Part shown: positions 1 through 7,484 of the stretch, in pieces
Layout: the number at the start of each line of letters is the position of its first letter
Position numbering within the stretch: the stretch's first letter is position 1
Translations under genes and position numbers: made by a program
The notes under the pieces: generated by a model
Seen by the model: the letters and a program-made list of their open reading frames with translations, nothing else
Databases searched by the model: none
Told to the model about the DNA's origin: nothing
Assembly (NCBI GenBank): GCA_021796115.1
Contig: JAJYOP010000014.1
Location: 1-42,645 of the forward strand
DNA length: 42,645 bases
DNA from: a bacterium
GTDB taxonomy: Bacteria; Omnitrophota; Gorgyraeia; Duberdicusellales; 4484-171
Reading direction: 5' to 3'

Positions 1-55
1 CTATCAAAATAAAAGCTATACCGAGGAATTAGTATTATCAGAGGTCTAAAAAGAG

Positions 56-96
56 GCCATTTTAACTTTGGTAAAAAAGGGACATTTTAACTTTGG
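56..96. repeat. Two direct copies of a 16-mer, (G)(C/A)CATTTTAACTTTGG, 25 nt apart (56-71 and 81-96)
   Basis: gccattttaactttgg / gacattttaactttgg read directly; possible remnant of an insertion-sequence end. Confidence 0.7.
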
Positions 97-119
97 CTTG
101 ACAAATAACATAATAATTA

Positions 120-147
120 TTGACATTTCAGCCGAATATGGTATAAA
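120..147 (+). promoter_or_regulatory. sigma70-like promoter upstream of rplM
   Basis: TTGACA 120-125, 16-nt spacer, TATAAA 142-147; GTG start at 177 with ctggagg SD-like sequence. Confidence 0.6.
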
Positions 148-176
148 AATAAAATTCTCAACTGGAGGTATAAACA

Positions 177-602
177 GTGAAAAAAACCAGGTTTTTTAAC
201 GAAACAGACCGCAAATGGGTTTTAATTGATGCCAAAGATAAGGTTTTAGGCAGGCTTTCTACCCGCATAGCTAAAATACTACAGGGTAAAACCAAAGCAA
301 CCTATAGCCCGAATTTTTTATGTGGTGATAAAGTAGTAGTTATTAATGCAAGCCAGATAAAAATTACCGGAAATAAACTGGAAAATAAAATCTATGATAG
401 GTATTCAGGCTATCCCGGAGGGATCAAGACAATCAGCTTAAAAGACATGCAGGCCAAAAATCCTTCCCGCGCACTCTATTGTGCCGTAAGAGGCATGCTC
501 CCAAAAACCATGTTGGCCAAAAGAATGATTCGCGGACTTAAAATTTATCCCAATGAAAAATATGAACAAGTGGCTCAACAGCCAATAAAATTAGAGGTAT
601 AA
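177..602 (+). CDS. rplM: 50S ribosomal protein L13 (uL13)
   Basis: WVLIDAKDKVLGRLSTRIAKILQGK, Y.GYPGG, MLPK motifs; GTG start. Confidence 0.98.
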   Translation: MKKTRFFNETDRKWVLIDAKDKVLGRLSTRIAKILQGKTKATYSPNFLCGDKVVVINASQIKITGNKLENKIYDRYSGYPGGIKTISLKDMQAKNPSRALYCAVRGMLPKTMLAKRMIRGLKIYPNEKYEQVAQQPIKLEV

Positions 603-603
603 G

Positions 604-1005
604 ATGAGTGATACTGCAAAAACTATTTTTACTACAGGAAGGCGCAAAGATTCAGTAGCCAGAATTCGCCTGGTTCCTGAAGGCCAGGGAAAAATTACCA
701 TAAACGGAAGAGAACTTTCGAGCTATTTTAAATCTATAGATCAACTGTTGCAGGTAAAAAAACCCTTATCGGTCGTTGGCCTTTCCGAAAAATTCGATGT
801 GTTTGCCAATGTCAATGGCGGAGGCATAAATGGACAGGCAGGAGCGATAAGTCTGGGCATTTCCCGTGCGTTACTTATATTAAACCCCGAGTTAAGAGCT
901 GCGTTGCGTAAAGAAAATCTTCTTACCAGAGACCCACGAGCCAAAGAACGCAAAAAATACGGCCGTAAAGGCGCCCGCAGAAGATTCCAGTGGACCAAAC
1001 GTTAA
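604..1005 (+). CDS. rpsI: 30S ribosomal protein S9 (uS9)
   Basis: TGRRKDSVARIRLVPG-type N-terminus, NGGGINGQAGAI, C-terminal RRRFQWTKR; directly after rplM. Confidence 0.98.
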   Translation: MSDTAKTIFTTGRRKDSVARIRLVPEGQGKITINGRELSSYFKSIDQLLQVKKPLSVVGLSEKFDVFANVNGGGINGQAGAISLGISRALLILNPELRAALRKENLLTRDPRAKERKKYGRKGARRRFQWTKR

Positions 1006-1007
1006 TA

Positions 1008-1067
1008 CACAGATTATCACAGATGAAAATTGTGAGATGTTCACAGATAAAATTATCTGTGATAATT
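1008..1067. repeat. CACAGAT-word inverted repeat, right arm truncated
   Basis: cacagat repeated at left; perfect 10-bp arms tcacagataa (1041-1050) / ttatctgtga (1053-1062). Confidence 0.75.
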
Positions 1068-1087
1068 GCTGCCTGCCAACAGGCAGG
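1068..1087. repeat. GC-rich 20-bp palindrome copy 1 (17/20 to CCTGCCTGCCGGCAGGCAGG)
   Basis: gctgcctgccaacaggcagg. Confidence 0.75.
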
Positions 1088-1099
1088 AAAGATGAATGT

Positions 1100-1159
1100 G
1101 TACGAATAGTAAATGAATTTATTTGTGGTAATTCGTTCCAAATTCGTCGTAATTTGTTT
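1100..1159. repeat. ATTCGTG-word element
   Basis: atttgtggtaattcgttccaaattcgtcgtaatttgttt (1121-1159) aligns ungapped to 16394-16432 at about 32/39; words start at 1121, 1131, 1142, 1152. Confidence 0.7.
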
Positions 1160-1230
1160 CAAAAAACCTACCTGATTTCAATTTTTCAATAATCTTGACA
1201 ATTAAAGCAATTCGCGTTAATGTATTTTAC

Positions 1231-1269
1231 CCCGCACCAGTCCCGCCTACGACGGTACAGTGCGGGACT
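1231..1269 (+). repeat. Overlapping alternative hairpins immediately 5' of the ribBA SD
   Basis: CCCGCAC 1231-1237/GTGCGGG 1260-1266 and AGTCCCGC 1239-1246/GCGGGACT 1262-1269 share the 3' arm. Confidence 0.6.
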
Positions 1270-1286
1270 TCGCTTTCGGAGGCATA

Positions 1287-2474
1287 ATGTTTAGCCATAT
1301 CGAAGATGTAATTGAGGATATAAAACAAGGCAAATTCGTTATTGTCGTCGATGATGAAAAACGCGAGAATGAAGGAGACCTTGTTATAGCCGCCCAGTTT
1401 GTCACTCCGAGCGCAATAAACTTCATGATTAAAGAGGCCAGGGGCCTTGTTTGCGTACCGCTTACAAAGATAAGGGCAAAAGAGCTTGGCCTTTCTTCAA
1501 TGAATCATGCCATAAGTGAAGATCCTTTTAAAACCGCCTGGAAAATTTCTGTCGATGCCGCTTCAGGTATTACTACCGGCATCTCTGCATTTGATCGCGC
1601 AAGAACCATTGAAGTTTTAATTGATCAAAAAAGCACAGGCAATGATTTAATTAAGCCAGGCCACAGTTTTCCTCTTGAGGCAAAAGATGGCGGAGTTTTA
1701 GTCAGGTCCGGCCATACGGAAGCGGCAGTTGATTTAGCGAAACTTTCCGGTCTTATCCCCGCTGGCGTAATTTGCGAAATAATCAACGAAGATGGAACGA
1801 TGAGCCGTCTCCCGGAACTTGTAGAATTTGCGAAAAAACATAATTTAAAAATTTGCACCATTGCTTCGCTTATCGAATACCGCAGGAAAAAAGAAAAATT
1901 AATAAATCTTATTGAAAAAATAAATTTGCCAACCGATTATGGAAATTTTACGATGCATCTTTATGAATCGCTGATAGATAAAAGCGAACACATTGCAATT
2001 GTTTCCGGAACAATAACCGATGAGCCGCTTATTGTGCGCGTTCATTCGGAGTGCCTTACCGGTGATGTATTTTTGTCACGGCGCTGCGATTGCGGAAAAC
2101 AACTGCACAGATGCCTTGAATTAATTGCCAAATCAGGCGGTGTTGTTCTCTATATGCGCCAGGAAGGCAGAGGTATCGGTTTAAAAAATAAAATAAAGGC
2201 TTATGGCCTGCAGGAAAAAGGGACGGATACGGTTGATGCCAATAAACTTTTAGGCTTTGCTTCCGATTTAAGGGATTATGGCATCGGCGCACAAATATTG
2301 GTTGAGCTTGGCGTTAAAAAAATAAGATTATTAACCAACAACCCAAAAAAAATCATCGGGCTTGAAGGCTACGGTCTTGAAATCGTCGAAAGAATTCCGA
2401 TAAAAACAGATACTTGCGCCGAGAATGAAAAATATCTTAATACAAAAAAAGAGAGGATGGATCACATTTTATGA
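1287..2474 (+). CDS. ribBA: Bifunctional DHBP synthase / GTP cyclohydrolase II (start moved from 1260 to ATG 1287)
   Basis: DDEKRENEGDLV and RSGHTEAAVDLAKLSG (RibB); SRRCDCGKQL and MRQEGRGIGL (RibA); GGAGG at 1278-1282. Confidence 0.96.
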   Translation: MFSHIEDVIEDIKQGKFVIVVDDEKRENEGDLVIAAQFVTPSAINFMIKEARGLVCVPLTKIRAKELGLSSMNHAISEDPFKTAWKISVDAASGITTGISAFDRARTIEVLIDQKSTGNDLIKPGHSFPLEAKDGGVLVRSGHTEAAVDLAKLSGLIPAGVICEIINEDGTMSRLPELVEFAKKHNLKICTIASLIEYRRKKEKLINLIEKINLPTDYGNFTMHLYESLIDKSEHIAIVSGTITDEPLIVRVHSECLTGDVFLSRRCDCGKQLHRCLELIAKSGGVVLYMRQEGRGIGLKNKIKAYGLQEKGTDTVDANKLLGFASDLRDYGIGAQILVELGVKKIRLLTNNPKKIIGLEGYGLEIVERIPIKTDTCAENEKYLNTKKERMDHIL

Positions 2475-2477
2475 AAA

Positions 2478-2567
2478 CACAGATGAGCACAGATAAAAAA
2501 TCGCAAGATGATCACAGATAAAATCATCTGTGGTAACCTTGTGATTTGCCATCTGTGGCTGTCTGTG
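2478..2567. repeat. Long imperfect inverted repeat of CACAGAT words
   Basis: 42-nt arms 2478-2519 / 2526-2567, 6-nt spacer aaaatc, about 31/42 arm identity without gaps. Confidence 0.85.
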
Positions 2568-2587
2568 GAAAAAAGGGAGGAAAAAAC

Positions 2588-3046
2588 ATGAAAGAGATTA
2601 CAGGCAATTATTCAGGAAAAGGAAAAAAAATCGCAATCATCATTTCACGTTTTAATGAATTCATCAGCAACGAACTCTTTAGCGGCTGTGTTGATACACT
2701 GAAAAAATCCGGAGTTGACGAAAAAGATTTAACTGCCGTCTGGACTCCCGGCGCATTCGAAATACCGCAAGTTCTTTCTAAAATGGATACAAAAAAATTC
2801 GATGCAGTAATCACTCTGGGAGTTATTATTAGAGGAGATACTCCCCATTTTGATTACATTGCTTCAGAGGTTGCAAAAGGTATTGCGAAAATTTCTTTAG
2901 ATAAAAATGTCCCAATTGCCTTTGGTATTATTACTGCTGAAACAATAGAGCAAGCCATAGAAAGAGCCGGAACAAAGCAAGGCAATAAAGGAAGAGACGT
3001 TGCTCTTATCGCTCTCGAAATGTCCAATATTTATACGCAAATATAG
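2588..3046 (+). CDS. ribH: 6,7-dimethyl-8-ribityllumazine synthase (start moved from 2546 to ATG 2588)
   Basis: ISRFNEFISNELFSG, VWTPGAFEIPQ, GVIIRGDTPHFDYIASEVAKGI, FGIITAETIEQA; gggagg SD. Confidence 0.97.
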   Translation: MKEITGNYSGKGKKIAIIISRFNEFISNELFSGCVDTLKKSGVDEKDLTAVWTPGAFEIPQVLSKMDTKKFDAVITLGVIIRGDTPHFDYIASEVAKGIAKISLDKNVPIAFGIITAETIEQAIERAGTKQGNKGRDVALIALEMSNIYTQI

Positions 3047-3056
3047 ATAGATAATA

Positions 3057-3118
3057 GATAGGAGATGGCAGATGAGAGATAGGATTATCTGTATAACCGA
3101 TATCTGCAATCTGCTATC
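3057..3118. repeat. GATAG/CAGAT-word inverted repeat
   Basis: gataggagatggcagat (3057-3073) versus reverse complement of 3102-3118 (gatagcagattgcagat), 15/17. Confidence 0.65.
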
Positions 3119-3142
3119 CCTTGCTGTTTTATTCTAAAAACT

Positions 3143-3595
3143 ATGCGCTTAAGGTCAAAAGCACGAGAAGTTGTCGTTCATATTCTCTACCAGGTAGAGA
3201 TAGCTAAGACCGACTACAAAGAAGCTTTCCGCAATTACCTCGAAAATTACCCCCAGAAACAGGAAGTTGTTGATTTTTCTCTAATGCTTATCGAAGGTGT
3301 CATGAAAAATCTTACCCTCCTCGATTCTCTGATAAAGAAATACGTTAAAAACTGGGAAATAGAGAGAATGGCGGTTATAGACAGGAATGTTTTAAGAATG
3401 GCAGCTTTCGAAATAATATTTCTCGAAGAAATCCCGCCCAAGGTTTCGATAAATGAAGCAATAGAATTGGCTAAACGTTTTGGTGACGTTGATTCTCCGC
3501 GATTTGTAAATGGCGTGCTGGATAAGATTTACAAGATGGAGAGTAAAAAAGCAGATTCTAGCGTAAAAGTCGAAGAACTGAAGAAAACTGAATAG
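3143..3595 (+). CDS. nusB: Transcription antitermination protein NusB
   Basis: SKAREVVVHILYQVE, DRNVLRMAAFEI, PPKVSINEAIELAKRFGD.DSPRFVNGVLDKI. Confidence 0.95.
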   Translation: MRLRSKAREVVVHILYQVEIAKTDYKEAFRNYLENYPQKQEVVDFSLMLIEGVMKNLTLLDSLIKKYVKNWEIERMAVIDRNVLRMAAFEIIFLEEIPPKVSINEAIELAKRFGDVDSPRFVNGVLDKIYKMESKKADSSVKVEELKKTE

Positions 3596-3656
3596 TTTTT
3601 GAATCAGCTGCCCCCTTCCTTTTATTAAAAATGGCCTACGGGCTCCAAAAATATTT

Positions 3657-4511
3657 ATGAACTGGGAAAATACAAAAGACAATTTAGAGGCCAAGGTAGA
3701 CCTTCACATCCATTCCAATTTCTCCGACAGCGATTTAACCATCGAAGATATTTTTAAAACCGCAAGATTAAAAGAGCTTTTTGCAATCGCCATAACTGAT
3801 CACGATACGGTTGATGGATTAGAAGAAGCAAAACGCTACAGCGCAATTTATGATATAGAACTCATCGAGGGCATTGAATTAAGCACGCAGAAAGACGACG
3901 CGGAAATCCATATCCTGGGGTATTTCCTGGATTCCAGTAATCACAAATTGAAAGAAGAACTTAGTAATATAAAAAAATTAAGAAAAGAACGCCTTTGTGG
4001 TATGATTCGAAAATTAAACGAGCTCAAGTTCAATTTAGACGAAAAAGCAATTTTGTCGCGGGTGAAAAATGCTATGCCAACCAGGCTGCATCTTGCTTTA
4101 GAACTTGTAAAAAAAGGGAAGGTAAAAACCTTAAGAGAAGGGTTTGAAAAATATCTTTCGCCAGGTAAACCAGGCTATCTTTCGCGTTTTAAATATTCAG
4201 TAAAAGAAGGCATCAATTTGATTAAAAGTTACGGCGGGCTAGCTTTCTTAGCCCATCCGCAGCTGATTCCAGATAAATCATGGATTGAAGAATTTATCGA
4301 ACTTGGCATTGACGGCCTGGAAATTGCCTATCCGCGCCTTTCCGCTGCAAAAAGTTTATTATATAAAGAGACGGCTGATAAATTCGGGATATTAAAAAGC
4401 GGTGGCTCTGATGCCCATGGCAGTTATAAAGAATTTATTCAAATAGGAGAAGTGTTTGTTCCCTACGCCTGGGTTATCGAGATGAAGAAAAGAATAAATA
4501 TTTTAAAATGA
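3657..4511 (+). CDS. PHP-domain phosphoesterase (TrpH/YciV/RNase AM-like)
   Basis: VDLHIHSNFSDSDLTIEDI, AITDHDTVDGL, GIELST, HPQ, GGSDAHG. Confidence 0.88.
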   Translation: MNWENTKDNLEAKVDLHIHSNFSDSDLTIEDIFKTARLKELFAIAITDHDTVDGLEEAKRYSAIYDIELIEGIELSTQKDDAEIHILGYFLDSSNHKLKEELSNIKKLRKERLCGMIRKLNELKFNLDEKAILSRVKNAMPTRLHLALELVKKGKVKTLREGFEKYLSPGKPGYLSRFKYSVKEGINLIKSYGGLAFLAHPQLIPDKSWIEEFIELGIDGLEIAYPRLSAAKSLLYKETADKFGILKSGGSDAHGSYKEFIQIGEVFVPYAWVIEMKKRINILK

Positions 4512-5596
4512 AGCGGAATAAAAACGATATTTTTTTTCTTAAGCAGGCTTTCCAAATAGCCAAAAAAGCCGAAGGCTTTACTTCCCCAAATCCATTAGTC
4601 GGCGCGCTTATCGTTAAAAATGATAAGATTATTTCGCAAGGATACCATAAAAAAGCCGGATTGGCCCACGCGGAAATCGAAGCGATTAGAAAAGCAAAGC
4701 AAAATTTAAAAGGATCAACGCTTTATATAAATTTAGAACCATGCTGTCATTTCGGTAAAACTCCGCCATGCGTCGATGAAGTTATAAAATCAGGCATAAG
4801 GCGCGCAGTTATTTCTACCGTAGACCCAAACCCAAAGGTATGTAACAATTCTATAAGAAAAATGAAACAGGCAGGTATTAAAGTTAGGCTGGGCTTACTC
4901 CGAAAAGAAGCAGAGAAGCTTAACGAGGTATTCTTTAAGAATATGAAGGAGAATCGGCCTTTTGTGGTTGCTAAATTAGCGCAAACGCTTGATGGAAAAA
5001 TTGCCGCTTCTTCCGGAATTTCAAAATGGATTACCTCTGGATGCAGCCGTAAATTCGCAAAAGGTTTACGCGATAAATACGATTCCGTCGTAGTTGGAAT
5101 CAATACGGTATTAAAAGATAACCCGAAGCTTAACGGCTTAAGAAAAATACCCTACAAAGTGGTAATTGACCCCGATTTACGTATAAACAAAAATATTTTT
5201 ATCGTCAAGCATAATCCGGGGAAGCTGATAGTTTTTATTTCAAAAAAAAATAAATCGAACAAAGTTATAAAAGGAGCCAGAATAATTCCCATAAAGGAGA
5301 GAAAAGGAAGATTAGATTTAAACTCTATGCTGCTTGAGCTGTTTAGATTAGGTATAACCTCCTGTTTTGTCGAAGGCGGGTCGCAGACTTTAGGGAATTT
5401 CTTAGACGCAAAACTTATCGATAAGATGCACTTTTTTATCTCGCCAAAAATATTAGGCGGAAAATATGCGCTTACTTCGATAGGCGCAGAAGGTTATGAA
5501 TCACTCGATAAATGTCCTTATTTGAAAGAACCGGAAATAAAAAAAATAGGCCCGGATATTTTAGTAACCGGTTACCCTTCTTATGACGGAAAATAA
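4508..5596 (+). CDS. ribD: Bifunctional riboflavin deaminase/reductase RibD
   Basis: SPNPLVGALIV, HAEIEAI, NLEPCCHFGKTPPC, AKLAQTLDGKIA, FVEGG; 4-nt overlap with PHP gene. Confidence 0.96.
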   Translation: MKRNKNDIFFLKQAFQIAKKAEGFTSPNPLVGALIVKNDKIISQGYHKKAGLAHAEIEAIRKAKQNLKGSTLYINLEPCCHFGKTPPCVDEVIKSGIRRAVISTVDPNPKVCNNSIRKMKQAGIKVRLGLLRKEAEKLNEVFFKNMKENRPFVVAKLAQTLDGKIAASSGISKWITSGCSRKFAKGLRDKYDSVVVGINTVLKDNPKLNGLRKIPYKVVIDPDLRINKNIFIVKHNPGKLIVFISKKNKSNKVIKGARIIPIKERKGRLDLNSMLLELFRLGITSCFVEGGSQTLGNFLDAKLIDKMHFFISPKILGGKYALTSIGAEGYESLDKCPYLKEPEIKKIGPDILVTGYPSYDGK

Positions 5597-6167
5597 TTTA
5601 TATAAATTAATCATTCGAAGGCGTTCCATAAGGCTTTTTAAGCAGAAAAAAGTTTCCTTTGATATAATCGAAAAGATTATAGATTGCGCTAGGCTCGCGC
5701 CTTCGGCAGCAAATTTGCAATTCATTGATTATTTGGTTGTCGATAAAGATGCTTTAAATAAAAAAGTCTTTGCGGCTTTAACTTTTGCTGCCTATATTTA
5801 TCCAAAACGCACGCCCCCAAATGGTAGAGAACCCACTTTCTACATAATCTTGCTGGTTAATAGGCATCGCACCAAAGAGCCGAATTTACGCGATATCGGA
5901 CTAGCAGCAGAAAACATATTAATTTCTTTGCTCACGTTTAATCTTGGAGGGTGCTGCCTGCAGAATATCGATAAAGACAAAATAAGAAAAGAATTAAAAA
6001 TCAGCGACAATTATGAAATAGATTCTTTAATTGCCGCAGGATATCCGGACGAAGCGCCCAGGCTCGAAACCGATTCTGTGAATGTGAAATATTGGCTCGA
6101 TGATAATGATTGTTTACATGTTCCCAAACGGCCGCTAAAAGATGTTTTACATTACAATAATATATAG
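5583..6167 (+). CDS. Nitroreductase-family flavoprotein
   Basis: IIRRRSIRLFKQKKVS, APSAANLQ, DIGLAAENILISL, AAGYPDEAPR; overlaps the 3' end of ribD by 14 nt. Confidence 0.88.
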   Translation: MTENNLYKLIIRRRSIRLFKQKKVSFDIIEKIIDCARLAPSAANLQFIDYLVVDKDALNKKVFAALTFAAYIYPKRTPPNGREPTFYIILLVNRHRTKEPNLRDIGLAAENILISLLTFNLGGCCLQNIDKDKIRKELKISDNYEIDSLIAAGYPDEAPRLETDSVNVKYWLDDNDCLHVPKRPLKDVLHYNNI

Positions 6168-6205
6168 GAGATTTTCCAGCAGATGGCCACAGATTGGAAA
6201 TTACA

Positions 6206-6225
6206 CCTGCCTGCCGGCAGGCACT
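6206..6225. repeat. GC-rich 20-bp palindrome copy 2 (18/20 to consensus)
   Basis: cctgcctgccggcaggcact; core TGCCTGCCGGCAGGCA 6208-6223 is a perfect palindrome; preceded by a CACAGAT-word half element at 6178-6205. Confidence 0.85.
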
Positions 6226-6249
6226 CGGGAAGGATAGCCCGGGGGATGA

Positions 6250-6275
6250 ATCCAGCCCTTCGAGAAGGGTTGGAT
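6250..6275 (+). repeat. Stem-loop, 11-bp stem with one G.U
   Basis: atccagccctt-cgag-aagggttggat. Confidence 0.75.
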
Positions 6276-6309
6276 GAATGCCTTTTTGGGATTTCTGCTT
6301 TAGGAGGAA

Positions 6310-6329
6310 GCCACGGTTTAGTCCGTGGC
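6310..6329 (+). repeat. Stem-loop with TTTAGT loop upstream of mazG
   Basis: gccacgg-tttagt-ccgtggc. Confidence 0.8.
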
Positions 6330-6342
6330 GCTTCACTAAAAT

Positions 6343-6999
6343 ATGAAAGAATTTGATAAATTTGTCGAGATAATAAGATTACTGCGTTCGCCAAAGGGAT
6401 GCCCCTGGGACAGGGCGCAAAAAATCGATAATTATAAGAAATTTTTGTTAGAAGAAGCTTATGAACTGATTGATGAAATAAACCAGAATAAACCGGAAGC
6501 GGTAAAAGAGGAGTTGGGAGACCTTCTTATCATCCTTGTGGTTCTTGCCGAGATGTTTGACGAAAAAGGCAAATTTAACCTTGCTCAAGTATTAGATGGC
6601 GTAAGCCAGAAACTTATCGTGCGCCACCCCCATGTTTTTGCTAAAGAGAAGTTAAAGACTGACAAAGAGGTTTTAGCTTACTGGATAAAACATAAAGCTA
6701 AACATAAACAAAGAAAAACTATAAAAGAAAGACTTCCGCGTATGGCGCCGGCACTTTTGCTTGCTGATATCTTTTTTAAGGAGTTTTTTTCAGTAAATAA
6801 AGATAAGAAAGAAAAGCCGTCATTAATTTTACAAAGGATAAAGAAATCCACCGCAAGGCTGCATAGATTTCATAATAAGAGAAACCTTCTTGCGCAAGTT
6901 CTGTTTGATATGGCTAGTTTTGCTTCGGCTAATCATATCGACCTTGAAAACGCCTTAAGAGAAAAAATTATGCATGAAGCCAGCAAAGCATCTTATTAA
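6343..6999 (+). CDS. mazG: Nucleoside triphosphate pyrophosphohydrolase MazG
   Basis: LRSPKGCPWDRAQ, FLLEEAYELIDEI, EELGDLLI, RHPHVF. Confidence 0.93.
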   Translation: MKEFDKFVEIIRLLRSPKGCPWDRAQKIDNYKKFLLEEAYELIDEINQNKPEAVKEELGDLLIILVVLAEMFDEKGKFNLAQVLDGVSQKLIVRHPHVFAKEKLKTDKEVLAYWIKHKAKHKQRKTIKERLPRMAPALLLADIFFKEFFSVNKDKKEKPSLILQRIKKSTARLHRFHNKRNLLAQVLFDMASFASANHIDLENALREKIMHEASKASY

Positions 7000-7052
7000 A
7001 ATAAATCTTGTTTTATTGGTTATTTAACGATTTTGTATTATAATTATACCCT

Positions 7053-7400
7053 ATGGCAAATAACAGAAGACTTCTCAGGCTAAAAGTTTGTGATTTCCTT
7101 GAGATACGCAATGTAAACGAAGTGGCTAAATCCGTAAAAGCAACGGCCAGAGATTTGACGCCCATGGGCATATGTTTTTCTTCCGAAGTTGAATGGAAGC
7201 GGGGGCATGTGCTTCTAATTAACTATTTCATCCCTGAGGAATTCGAATCGATTAAATTAAAAGTAGCCATAGTCTGGTCTGAATTTATCGATACGGAGAA
7301 AGGTTATTTTTGCGGCGGAGAAATCACGGAAGTAGAAAAAGGAAAACAGGAAAAATTCGCCAATTATTACGCCAGAAGACTGAAAGACCTTTCTATTTAA
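7053..7400 (+). CDS. PilZ-domain protein (candidate c-di-GMP effector)
   Basis: N-terminal RRLLR and ARDLTPMGICF (D-x-T-x-x-G variant of the PilZ D/NxSxxG motif). Confidence 0.75.
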   Translation: MANNRRLLRLKVCDFLEIRNVNEVAKSVKATARDLTPMGICFSSEVEWKRGHVLLINYFIPEEFESIKLKVAIVWSEFIDTEKGYFCGGEITEVEKGKQEKFANYYARRLKDLSI

Positions 7401-7407
7401 GGGTTAG

Positions 7408-7473
7408 ACCTCAAAGGCGCAAAATTTTACGTTTTAGCGGTTACGTTTTTGCAGAATTTTGCGGCTTTGCGGT
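7408..7473. repeat. GCAAAA-word inverted repeat
   Basis: 23-nt arms 7408-7430 / 7451-7473, 19/23 identical, 20-nt spacer. Confidence 0.75.
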
Positions 7474-7484
7474 GTCAATAAACT

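Noticed and set aside
741-1162. Minus-strand ORFs over rpsI and its downstream repeat
   Set aside because: Antisense to a clearly conserved ribosomal gene; translated repeat sequence, no recognisable domain.
1006-1286. Possible FMN (RFN) riboswitch before ribBA
   Set aside because: Conserved RFN segments could not be recognised; only repeat elements and short hairpins are seen. A covariance search would be decisive.
6001-6394. Minus-strand ORFs with SACRQAG / CLPAGRC peptides
   Set aside because: Products of the GC-rich palindrome and neighbouring hairpins read in antisense; no domain.
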